Source: Pegoplata infirma | Taxonomy: Eukaryota > Arthropoda > Insecta > Diptera > Anthomyiidae | Assembly: GCA_963921195.1 (NCBI GenBank) | Contig: OY992536.1 | Span: forward strand, 232,970,023-233,034,022 | DNA: 64,000 nucleotides | Reading direction: 5' to 3' | Shown: positions 54,392-64,000 of the stretch, piece by piece | Layout: every line of letters starts with the position of its first letter | Position numbering within the stretch: the first letter of the stretch is position 1 | Made by a program: the position numbers and the translations under genes | Notes under the pieces: generated by a model | Seen by the model: only the letters and a program-made list of their open reading frames with translations | Told to the model about the DNA's origin: nothing | Databases searched by the model: none

Positions 54392-55271
54392 ATTAGCCAC
54401 CATCAAATTTCACTGTAGACATCTTTTAACATTATTTACCCCAGAGTTAGCTATTTTTGGACTCATTTCAAACGCCTTTGCAAAAAAATTAAAAACTTCA
54501 GTGGGACATAAACAAAAATCTCGAGTTTTCAAAACCCTTCGGAGGTTTTGGTCTACTATTGGGATACTTTAAATTTTTTTTTCTCCATTCAACATACACT
54601 CGATGACCACAAATTTGTTGCACAGTGTTATTTATGTTTACAAAACAAACAACTATTACAAACAGTTAGTTGCCCATTTTAAAAAAATTAACATCTAAAA
54701 GTCAAGGCTGCTGACACCCCGGGGTTTTGGCATAACAGTTAAAATTTAAAATAACAATCATACGCCTTGGGTTATTGAATTTATATTTTCTTTAAAAAAA
54801 AAATAGCAAATCTATAAAAACAAACAACTAAATTTTATATAATTTGTTTACCATATTTTATTTAATAACTTATTTTAAAATCATTTATGGTTTGAATCCT
54901 AAAATATTAACCCCCAAATACCCCAAGCAAAAATTAAAATCAATAATTTAAGTAACAAAATCTGAATAAAGCAAACTATCCCCACCCATATATATAATGA
55001 GCACAATAATAAAAAAATCAATGATAACGACGACATCTGGTCTACTTTGGAGTATTGCTGTGTTTATGTGATACTTTTCGAAACATATGGGTACACTAAA
55101 ACAAAAATCCCATAATAAAAAAATAGGAACGAAAGATATCATACAATATAAAAATCTCATATATCTTGAAACGGTTGTATATTTTATACATTAGGGTGGC
55201 TCTTATATAGAGTTTTTTTAATTTAAAGGTTGCCTGTGCTAGTTTCACGACACAGGGATTATAAATGCAAT
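54392..55271. other. AT-rich DNA, possibly original fly sequence
   Basis: No gene is seen. ATTAGGGTGGCTCTTATATA at about 55190 resembles the end of the hAT foldback at 40592 and may be a fragment. AACAATCATACGCC near 54754 resembles motifs at 23931 and 24373. Confidence 0.45.
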
Positions 55272-55686
55272 GAAAACAAGCAAGAGTGTTAAATTCGGCT
55301 ATGCCGAATTTTTTATACCCTCTAACACGTTACAAAATTAAAAAAAAAAATGTCAGGGGCGTTTTTTGTTTGTGGGGGGTTTCAATAAAGCCGGTGGAGG
55401 ACACCACTCCTCCTGATATAAATGTTTACAAATAGTTTGTTTATAATTACATTTTTATCGTTATTTTTAATTATTTTCTATAAGCACGCCCCAAAAGACC
55501 GGAAAAAATCCAGTTTCCTGATCCCGTTGACACAAATGCGGGTCTACGAACATCATATGGCATAAAAATGTTACATTCGTTGAGCAAAAATTTAGCTCTT
55601 TTAGTTTGGACTGCATCGTGGTTTCAACAGACGGACGGACGAACATCGCTAGAATGTCTTAGATTCTTTCAAGGATCAATAATATA
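55272..55686 (+). mobile_element. DINE, truncated on the right by a foldback
   Basis: The head ACAAGCAAGAGTGTTAAATT has a hairpin TTCGGCTATGCCGAA and ATACCCTCTAACACG; the core starts ACAGACGGACGGACGAACAT. It ends at AAGGATCAATAATATA, where the foldback begins. Subfamily as at 42737. Confidence 0.75.
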
Positions 55687-57579
55687 TTTGACATTCCATG
55701 TCAAATCGGACACATTGAATTTTTTTTTTTTTAGATTTTCCCAATTTGTTTACAGTTTTTAGTACCCTTCGATAACTTCTTCGTGGTAAATTTTCAGATT
55801 TTTTTGATGACCCGTTCAAAAGATATCGAATTTTAAAAAATTGGTAGTTTGTTCCTTTACTCAAGCTTCTTTTACTCATAACTTCTTCAATAATGGTCCA
55901 ATTTTTTTTCAAAATTTTTGTTTTTTTACGTACTTTTAAAAAAAAATCCCCAAAATATCTTAAAAGCGCTCTAGTATGCGATTTTTAAGTTTTAAAATTT
56001 AAATCTCATTTTTGAAAATGTTTGTACTCTTCGATTTTTTTTAAATTTTTTTGTGTAAAACTTCTATCAATTCTACAAATTTTTTGCCCAGGAGGATCGT
56101 GAGATAACGATTATTACTATTTTTTTAAATTTTTTGAAAAAAAATTTATTGTAATTTTCCAATCTTAAATAATTTCTACTGCTCCAATGTCATAGAGGGA
56201 TCCTTTATAAGACCGACCCCCAATAATTTTTACGTCTTAAGATTTCTTTGGAACAACCTAATACCCTATCTCCAAATTCTAAGGGGGCCCCCACACAAAA
56301 CGACATTTTTTTAAATTTGCTCCAACTGCTCTAACTGCCCTAATAGTGCTCTTAGAGCAACAAAATGTATGACCGACCCACAATATTTTTTTAGTCCAAA
56401 CATTTTCTCTGAACACACCTACCCCCTATCTTTAACTGTTAAGACGGTCCCCATAATTTTTTTTAATTTTTGCAAATTTGTTTTATTTAATCAGCTTCTA
56501 CCGGTCCAATGATGCGTCCAAGAGGGGTCATTTGTGAGACCGATCCCCATTTATTTATACCCTCCAACATTTTTGTAAACCATACCTACGCCCTATCTCC
56601 ACTCCCTAAGTAGGCTTCCATTCAAAATTACATTTTATAAAATTTGCTCCAACTGTTATTTTACTAAACTTCTTTTCCTCACAACTTCTTCAATAATAGT
56701 CCAAGTTTCAATTTTTGTTTTCAAAGTTTTTTTTTGTTTTTTTACGTACTTTGAAAAAAAAATCCCAAAAAATTCTTAAAAGCGCTCTAGTATGCGATTT
56801 TTAAGTTTTAACATTTCAATCTCATTTTTGAAAATGTTTGTACTCTTCGATTTTTTTGAAATTTTTTTGTGTAAAACTTCTATCGATTCTACAAATTTTT
56901 TGCTCAGGAGGATCCTGGGATAACGATTATTACAATTTTTTTAAATTCTTAGAAAAAATTTTATTGTAATTTTCCATTCTTAAAATCATTTCTACTGCTC
57001 CAATGGTGCGTCATAGAGGGGTCATTTATAAGACCAACCCCCATTATTTTTTACGTCTTAACATTTCTTTGGAACAAACTAATACCCTATCTCCAATTTC
57101 TAAGGGGGCTCCCACATAAAACGATATTTTTTTAAATTTGCTCCAACCGCTCTAACTGCCCTAATAGTGCCCTTAGAGCAACAAAATGTATGACCGACCC
57201 ACAATATTTTTTTAGTCCAAACATTTTCTCTGAACACACCTACCCTCTATCTCTAATTGTTAAGGCAGTCCCCATACAATTTTTTTTATTTTTTGTAAAT
57301 TTGTTTTATTTAATCAGCGTCTACCGGTCCAATGGTGCATTTTTACATTACAACATTTTTTTAAAACATACCCACGCCCTATCTCTACTCCCTAAGTAGG
57401 CTTCCATTCAAAATCACATTTTTATAAAATTTGCTCCAACTATTATTTGTATGGGAGCCTACTTAGGGAGTGGAGATAGGGCGTAGGTATGTTTTAGAAA
57501 AATGTTGTAGGGTAAAAATAAATGGTGGTCGGTCTCAGTAATGTCCCCTCTCGGACGCACCATTGGACTGGTAGAAGCT
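55687..57579. mobile_element. Rearranged foldback, TGGGGCATTCC family, fourth copy
   Basis: It starts with a mutated terminus (TTTGACATTCCATGTCAAAT). The left-arm sequence runs to about 56660, then the left arm restarts from ACTTCTTTTCCTCACAACTT and runs again to about 57430; only about 150 bp of right arm (GTATGGGAGCCTACTTAGGG) follows. A tandem repetition of the left arm with loss of most of the right arm explains this. Confidence 0.75.
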
Positions 57580-57664
57580 CAGGAGTCTAGCTCTATTATT
57601 TTGGACTGAATCGTGCTTTTTACAGACGGACGGACGGACGGACATTCATAGAATGACTTATAAT

Positions 57665-59294
57665 CAATGTTGGCAATCGATACCTTTTCAATACCGTTAT
57701 CCGTTTCAAAACCCTTTAAATTGAATACCGGTACCAATACCAATACCGAAACTCAGTTTTGGTATCGAATACCGGTATCCAAAAACCTTTTCCTTCGGTA
57801 TCGGTACGTACCGGTATTGAAACGGATTTTCTTAAAAACCATGTTTTTTTTACAAAAGAAAAAAAAAATAGTAGAAAGTTTGTAAATTTTTTGTAAATGA
57901 AAAATCGTACTCCAAATGCCAAAGTCGCATAAAAATGAAAAAAATCTTTTAGCATCTACATCGTGAATTAAGTAAAAATTTAAAAAAAGCCTTACTTCAA
58001 CCGCGATGCGAGAGCAAAAGAAAATGATTGATTTTCACGAAATTTTTATGGATTCGTTTTGACTCTCAATAGAAACTTTCTGGACCCCTTTCGTATAGTA
58101 TATATAGTTTTTTTTGGGGACTTTTATTTAATCCATGATGTGGGTGTCCAAGGCTTTATTTGATATTTACAGGACTTCGGGGAAGGCATTTGGAATACTA
58201 GCAGGAGGTTTTCCACCATAGTATAATTTTTTGAAGTGGCTTAACTCGTAGAAATCGTCGATAAAAGTCCCATAATTCGCGAAAAAAATAGTTTGAAATA
58301 TTTTTGAATGTGATCTTGTCTAGACTGGGAAGACCTATTTTTCCAAAAGATAACACCAACAAAAAAAACTTGGTTGCCTAGAAATAAGATGTAATATGTA
58401 ATTTATTGGGGGTTTTACTTCAACCGCGATGCGCGAGGAAAATAAATTTTATGGAGTCATTTTGACACCCAATAGAAACTGATTGGAACACTTTCAGCTC
58501 AAACAAGAATGGTAAAAATCGATACGGCCATATATTTATGTACTAACGACATAGGAAAATTTCCAGCAAAAGCGGTCCAGTGCTTCAAAAGTTATGAGCA
58601 AAAGACTGCATTTCGGCAAGGGTTTTTCGTGAATTTTCGAGATAAAAAAACACGCTCACTTTCTAAAGGCAATCCTAAGTATTCTGAAGCTTAGCATATA
58701 TATTTGCCGTTTCCCTGGCCTAGTTCGTATTGAATTTCAGCCAAATCGCTCGAGTGGTTCAAAATTTATTAAGAAAACCGTGAATTTCAGATTGGTTTCA
58801 CCTTAAATTTACTTGTTGAAAAAAACTGTTAAACCAGCTTTAAAAAAATTTATGAGTCAGAAAAATATTTTACTAAGTGTTTCTTCACAATACAGCAGCA
58901 AGTAGCAGACAGCAAAATTTTTACATGTATTTTGTTGTTGCGCAACAACAAAATGCATGTAAAAACTTTGCTGTCTGCTGCTTGCTGCTGTATTGTGAAG
59001 AAACACTAAGTATTCTTGTCACTCACAAAAATTGTTATGCTAAAACAAAAAAAAAAAACTTACACTCAAAAAAGTATACTTATTTTTACAAATTTTTTTT
59101 AAAGTTTTTACACTTTTTTATATTTTTAGCATTTTTTCGATAATACCGGTACGTACCGGTATTGACGTTTCGGTATCGGTAATACCGTAACCGATTCAAC
59201 TCAAACACCGTAACCGATACCGATACCGAAATAATTTAAAAAACGATACCAATACCGATATCGATACCGTTATTCGTTTCGATTGCCAGCCTTG
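57665..59294. mobile_element. hAT element with CAATGTTGGCAATCGA ends and ATACCGG repeats
   Basis: The left CAATGTTGGCAATCGA and the inverse right CAAGGCTGGCAATCGA match at 14 of 16. CTTATAAT is duplicated at 57657-57664 and 59295-59302. Subterminal zones (57680-57830 and 59140-59280) are packed with GGTATCGGTA/ATACCGGT motifs in both orientations, typical of hAT transposase-binding clusters. It has captured a reversed DINE body (58570-59110), which holds a 126-bp palindrome. No transposase is seen. Confidence 0.85.
58879..59004. mobile_element. 126-bp near-perfect palindromic MITE
   Basis: GTTTCTTCACAATACAGCAG at the left is mirrored exactly at the right, and the arms (about 60 bp) meet at TTGTTGCGCAACAA. 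ACTAAGT is repeated on each side (58872-58878, 59005-59011), a 7-bp duplication. The near lack of mismatch implies recent insertion or gene conversion. Purely structural. Confidence 0.82.
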
Positions 59295-59408
59295 CTTATA
59301 ATCGATCATAGATGAATAATATATATACTTTATGGGGTCCCCGACCGATATTTCTATGCGTTACAAACGGAATGACAAAGTGAGTACTGTGGTTGGAGGG
59401 TATAAAAA

Positions 59409-60344
59409 ATATATTCTATGTACCCCGATATTATTATCACAATTTTCTTCCTGACAAAAGACAAAGCAAAATACTTATGTGTAAAATATACTGCCACCCT
59501 TCTAAAAAATACTTAAATAAATATATATTTGAATTATATTGCTGATAAAAATGAAAATTTGGTCTATAAAAATCATTTGCACACAAAAAAATAAATAGCA
59601 TCATAAATAAACACAAGAAAAAGCTCAACCAACAAAGAATGGTATGACAAAAAAAAAAAAAATTTGAGGAATATGCTATAAAAATAATAACGCTAATAAT
59701 AATAAAAATCCCTAAAAAAAATATTACGAAAGAAAATCTCAACAACACAGCTTTATTTTATTTTGTTTTTGTTCGGTATCAAACTCAAACGAATGAATAA
59801 ATATAATAAGGCTTTAATAATAACAATAACAACAATGAAAGAGTTATGTTTTTCAATTTACTTTCCGGTTTTTTTTTATTTTTTTTTTTATTTTTTTTTG
59901 TCAGCCAGGCCAACCAACAACAGTCATCTTTAATGGCTTAAATGGCTGCTGGTGGCTGAAATGGTGGGTAGGTTGTGTGTTTATAGGACAAATGACTGAC
60001 TTACTGACTCTCATATGCATACAGTTTGATATAGTCGTACACCTACACATACACACAAACAAATAATAAACAACCCCTTTTTTCTTTAAATAAATAATGT
60101 TTTTCTTTACAAATATACACCAACAGCAACAACAACAATAATAACTGAATGTTCAACATACTGAACGGTATCGTATTATAAAATATAGAATGGTTGGTTA
60201 TAAATGATATTGTCGTAGGAACGAAATATCTGAATTTATCCTCATTCACACAAATACTTATAGATATTAGGTAAGGGGAAACTCTCTTCTTTGTTATGGG
60301 CAATATTTGGAATTTTTATTGGAGATTCTCAAGAATTTAAAAAA
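59409..60344. other. AT-rich DNA with short CAA/CAG runs
   Basis: No gene is seen. ACCAACAGCAACAACAACAA (60119) is a short trinucleotide run; the ACACACAAACAAATAATAAA region is low-complexity. The minus-strand frames at 59437-59748 and 60043-60303 are hydrophobic by base composition and show no start context or domain. Confidence 0.5.
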
Positions 60345-60584
60345 ATATGCTTGAGGACCCTATTAAAAAACCAAATAATAAGTGGAAAAAGTGTTTTTAC
60401 ATTTTGAAGAGTATAAAAGATTCGGCACCAAAGAATATACCACTCTCACTTGTTTTATGTACATTTGATAAACATATGGAAAATTTTTATGCGAAAAGCT
60501 TAGACTTGGTGAAAAAGTAGTTTTGGTAAAAAAAAATATTTTTTTTCACGAAAAACAAAATTATGTTAAAAAAAAATTAATGAA

Positions 60585-60890
60585 CCTAAAATTGTTGGTG
60601 AAAAAAAGTTTTTGATGAAAAGAAAATTTTTTTGATGTAAAAAAAATTTTGATTAAAAAAAAAAATTTGATGAAAAAAAATATTAATGAAAAAAAGTTGA
60701 TGAAAAAAAAAATGTGATGAAAAAACAAAAAAATTGATAAAAAAGGGTGATGAAAAAAAAAATTAATGAAAAAAAAAAATTTATGAAAACAAAAGAATTT
60801 ATGAAAAAAAAAAATTTATGAAAAAAAAAATTTTTGAAAAAAAATTTATGAAAAAAAAAATTTGATGGAAAAATAAAATTTGATGAACAA
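60585..60890 (+). repeat. GATGAAAAAAAATTT-type array in X copy III
   Basis: About twenty irregular units occur here, with a few array-like bases resuming at 63510-63560 after the DINE. The minus-strand Phe-rich frame is an artefact. Confidence 0.8.
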
Positions 60891-60892
60891 AC

Positions 60893-63507
60893 AAGTAAAA
60901 AATTTATATTCGGCCTTGCCGAATGTTGTGATACCCTCCACAATTTCAAAAAGATTATTGAAAAAACTTTACTTAATTGGAAATTATTTTTGAAAAAAAA
61001 AAAAAATTTTGAAAAAAAAAATTTCCGCGAAAAAAAATTTTGGTAAAAAAAAATCCGCGATTTTTTCTTTTTTTGTCAAAAAATATGTTCGTAATTGTTT
61101 AAATACCATTTGGTGTTTAATTATGTTCACATATGTCAACCAGAAGCCGAATTAAAGCATTTTGTATTTTTAGGTTATGTTGAATTTACTGAACCGCTGA
61201 ACCGATAGCGCTCAAATGCAATACCAAACTTCTCGGGAGAACTTTCAATAAAAATGTTTAGTTTCAGTCATCCCTGTGCAATATTTTGTCCGTGATAGCA
61301 TTTTCCACAGACAGACAGACGGACAGACGGACATCGCTAGAATGTTTTAAAATCGATCGGGCATCATGAATATATATGGGGCATTCCAAGCCAAATCACT
61401 CACTTTTAGACCCGACCCCTTACGATTTATTTTATTTTTGGATATGTTTTAATACTTATTAAATGCAACTTGGACACCAATTTTCAGCCTTTTATTTCAA
61501 GATGGTGTTGAGTAATCAATTTTTCAAAATGGCGATTTTCTGAAAAAAATTAAAAAATTTAAATTTTAAATTAATTTTGACCATTGAAAAATACAGATAT
61601 TTTAAAAAAAATTGGACAACGTTTTGTTGGTATTTAAATGTAGTTTTAGAAAAAAAATATGAAAAAATTATTCGAAGTAATTATCACTTATTTTTTGACG
61701 TTTAAAAATTAAAATCGACTTTTTGAAAAAGTCCGAAACCTTCGATTTTTTTGTAAAAAACTATAAAAATTGTACTCTAAATTACGCAACTTTTAAGCCA
61801 TAATTCGTGATGTGATCACAATTCTTTCTATTTTTTTTTTTAATTTTAAAAATTGCACCTTTTATTTTTAGGCTCTGATTTATGTTATATGGTGCTCCAA
61901 AAAAATTAATTGGTAGATATTGACCCTAACTTACCCTAGATATATTCATTTCGAGGTAAAAATACGTCCCACAAAAATTTAGAACGATCGGAAATGGGTA
62001 AGGCGTTTAGCATGGTCCTTGAATTTAAAAAAAACGGATTTCAAGGAAAAATATGAATTTTTTTCTGTTTTCGCAATATTTTTGGTATTTTAAGTTAAGT
62101 TTTATTACAAGCAATTACGGAATTGTGACGTAGAGTAAAATGCCTTTCTAATAAGATACTAAAAACTTAAATCGGTTGAAAATCAGCCAAGTTATTACAA
62201 CTTCCCCAGGCATCTAGCGTGTGTCATACCGCTTGATTAAAGAATACGAGTCCCTTTTTTTAAATTTATTGAAATTTTCTACTGTAATAACATTTTTTCA
62301 TTATTCATGTTTCAGTGTAATATTTTTTTGGTTTTTCCAAATTTTAAAACAAAAAAAAAAAAATTTTTTTTAAATAGAGATTTCAAAAGGGTGTTGAAAA
62401 TGCAGGAATTTTTAGCATTAATTTAAAACATGTTAGCAAAACACAATATGAAAAATACTTGTTATCTTATTACATTTGAACTTGAAGAATAAAAAAATGT
62501 TATTACAGTGGAAAATTTCAATGAATTTCAAAAATCGGATTGTATTGCTTAATCAAGTTGTCTGCCACACGTTAGATGCCTGGGGAAGTTGTAGTAACTT
62601 GGCTGATTTTCAACCGATTTTAGTTTTTAGTATCTTATTAGAAAGGCATTTTACTCTACATCATAATTCTGTAATTGCTTGAATTTAAGCTTAACTTAAA
62701 ATACCAAAAATATTGAGAAAACAGAAAAAAATTCATATTTTTCCTTGTAATCCGTTTTCTAAACTTCAAGGCCCATGAGGAACGCCTTACCCATTTTCGA
62801 TCGCTCTAAATTTTTGTGAGACATATTTCTACCTCGAAATGAATATATCTAGGGTAAGTTAGGGTCAATATCTACCAACTTATTTTTTTTGGAGCACCAT
62901 AAAAATAAATCAGAGCCAAAAAATAAATGGTGCAATTTTTAAAATTTAAAAAAAAATAGAAAGAATTGTGATCACATCTCGAATTATGGCTTAAAAGTTG
63001 CGTAATTTAGAGTACAATTTTGATAGTTTTTTACAAAAAAATCGAAGGTTTCGGACTTTTTCAAAAAGTCGATTTTAAGTTTTTAACGTCAAAAAATAAG
63101 TGATAATTACTTCGAATAATTTTTTCATATTTTTTTTCTAAAAGTACATTTAAATACCAACAAAACGTTGTCCAACTTTTTTTAAAATATCTATATTTTT
63201 TAATGGTCAAAATTAATTGAAAATTTCAATTTCTTAATTTTTTTGAGAAAATCGCCATTTTGAAAAATTGATTACTCAACACCATCTTGAAATAAAAGGC
63301 TGAAAATTGGTGTCCAAGTTGCATTTAATAAGTACTAAAACATATCCAAAAATAAAATAAATCGAAAGGGGTCGGGTCTAAAAGTGAGTGATTTGGCTTG
63401 GAATGCCCCATATACTTTATGGGGTCCGAGACCGATATTTTAATAAGCTACAATCGGAATGAAAAACTTATATATATATACCCTCTATCACTAAGTGGAG
63501 GGTATAA
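60893..63507 (+). mobile_element. DINE-1/Helentron-like repeat split by a foldback
   Basis: The head AACAAGTAAAAAATTTATAT has a hairpin TTCGGCCTTGCCGAA and ATACCCTCCACAA; the tail is TCACTAAGTGGAGGGTATAA. It is the same subfamily as 6447-7048 (ATTTCCGCGAAAAAAAATTT in both). A foldback at 61377-63410 separates GCATCATGAATATATA from TATACTTTATGGGGTCCGAG. Confidence 0.85.
61377..63410. mobile_element. Foldback element, TGGGGCATTCCAAGCC subfamily
   Basis: The ends TGGGGCATTCCAAGCCAAAT and ATTTGGCTTGGAATGCCCCA are perfect inverses, flanked by TA; the joined flanks restore the DINE core exactly. The first 20 bases match the other foldback family at 17, but the arms (about 950 bp; GACCCGACCCCTTACGATTT, AACTTAAATCGGTTGAAAAT) are mostly different. 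Arm pieces such as AATCGGTTGAAAATCAGCC also resemble the hAT foldback at 40592-42681. No coding capacity. Confidence 0.87.
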
Positions 63508-63937
63508 AAAAAATTTATAAAAAAAAAAAATTATAAAAAAAACAAATTGAGGAAAAGAATTTTTTTTTTTGTTGAAAAATAATTATGTTATTTTTTATTC
63601 ACCAGCTGATGAAAACGGTTTTATTCACCTTGAGGTGAATTATTTTCAAGTTACAAACCCAAGTTATAAAAATTTTTGGTCTTAAGAAAATGAAAATAGT
63701 AATTCTTGTTTTCTTTTTCGTTAATTGTTAGCTTATATAGTCAAACGGAGGTGGCGTCCTGCAACTTTTTTAAAATAAGACACCAGCCTAAAAACATTAT
63801 CATGTTAAAAAAAAATATATCAAAATTTCAAATAGAGATATCTCGAAAAACATTCGACCGACTTTAATTTTTTTTTTAATATTTGTGTTCAGCTCATTAA
63901 AATTAATAAATTTGAAGTATTGCAAGACAGTTTTTTA

Positions 63938-64000
63938 TACCCTCCACTCTAGTGATAGAGGGTATATATAAGTTTGTCATTCCGTATGTAACACATTGAA
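63938..64000 (-). mobile_element. DINE tail, reversed, cut by the window edge
   Basis: ATACCCTCCACTCTAGTGAT, AGAGGGTATATATAAG and TTTGTCATTCCGTATGTAAC are the inverse of the standard DINE tail. The remainder lies beyond position 64000. Positions 63805-63937 before it are AT-rich with nothing recognised. Confidence 0.8.

Larger units (their letters stand above)
57580..59408 (+). mobile_element. DINE 3' half split by a hAT element
   Basis: Positions 57580-57664 (TTTTGGACTGAATCGTGCTT, a GGAC run) and 59295-59408 (ATATATACTTTATGGGGTCC, GTTGGAGGGTATAAAAAA) join into a continuous DINE core and tail when 57665-59294 is removed. The 5' half is missing. Confidence 0.78.
60345..63804 (+). mobile_element. 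Composite repeat X, copy III, with nested DINE
   Basis: The left terminus is lost, but the reversed DINE-like block (AAAAGATTCGGCACCAAAGA at 60414), the GATGAAAAA array (60585-60890), the right block with hairpin ATTCACCTTGAGGTGAAT (63623-63640) and the end AAAAACATTATCATG match copies I and II. A DINE (60893-63507) splits the array. Confidence 0.65.

Noticed and set aside
59437..59748. 103-residue hydrophobic minus-strand frame resembling a membrane protein
   Set aside because: Phe/Ile/Leu richness follows from A/T-rich DNA; no conserved motif, duplicate or start context supports it.

Overview
The window looks like repeat-dominated, AT-rich nuclear DNA from a higher fly (Diptera, probably a calyptrate such as a blowfly, flesh fly or house-fly relative; family-level placement is inference). 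The reasons are many copies of a DINE-1/mini-me-type Helentron-like repeat with a (GGAC)n/(GTCC)n proto-microsatellite and a conserved ATATATACTTTATGGGGTCC core, plus insect-type non-LTR, hAT, Helitron and foldback/MITE insertions. There is one 200-N assembly gap (12713-12912). I see no intact host protein-coding gene. Nearly all open frames are shadows of low-complexity or inverted-repeat DNA. The only convincing protein-coding homology is decayed non-LTR retrotransposon sequence (RNase H and C-terminal Cys/His region), plus one possible exon end beside the gap.

Layout. Positions 1-9166 (segment A) and about 25839-39900 (segment B) are two copies of one direct segmental duplication. Each carries a decayed RNase H remnant, a TA-flanked MITE with a tRNA-like core, a 1.9 kb foldback, about 2 kb of unrecognised DNA and a DINE head. 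Each copy then received private insertions. A has two hAT elements (206-1987 and 5431-7230, 8-bp target duplications). B has a 5'-truncated non-LTR element (26130-27042), a DINE (30748-33820) holding a Transib-like foldback (31038-33101) that itself holds two more nested MITEs, a Helitron inserted exactly between A and T (33867-36132), and another foldback (37204-38416). The partner copy supplies the empty site for each, so this is a natural before/after record of transposition.

Positions 9167-25838 hold a DINE with a nested element carrying two opposed tRNA-like sequences, a 289-bp MITE, the exon-like fragment at the gap, and two copies of an unrecognised composite repeat here called X (CATGATAATG termini, a conserved 18-bp hairpin, and a long GATGAAAAAAAATTT-like array). 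X copy II sits inside a 20-21 bp minisatellite and was itself invaded by a CCCAGC-ended element and by a Penelope-like palindrome carrying a non-LTR fragment. Positions 40207-64000 are more nested DINEs, foldbacks and hAT elements, a local direct duplication (about 42737/44617), and a third X copy (60345-63804) with a DINE in its array and a foldback in the DINE.

How the parts work together: nothing suggests an operon-like or metabolic system. The biology here is transposon ecology: TA-rich cores of DINEs are repeatedly used as landing sites by TGGGGCATTCC foldbacks, arrays inside X serve as insertion sinks, and nesting reaches four to five levels. All family assignments come from termini, target-site duplications and motifs read by eye. 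No database search was possible.
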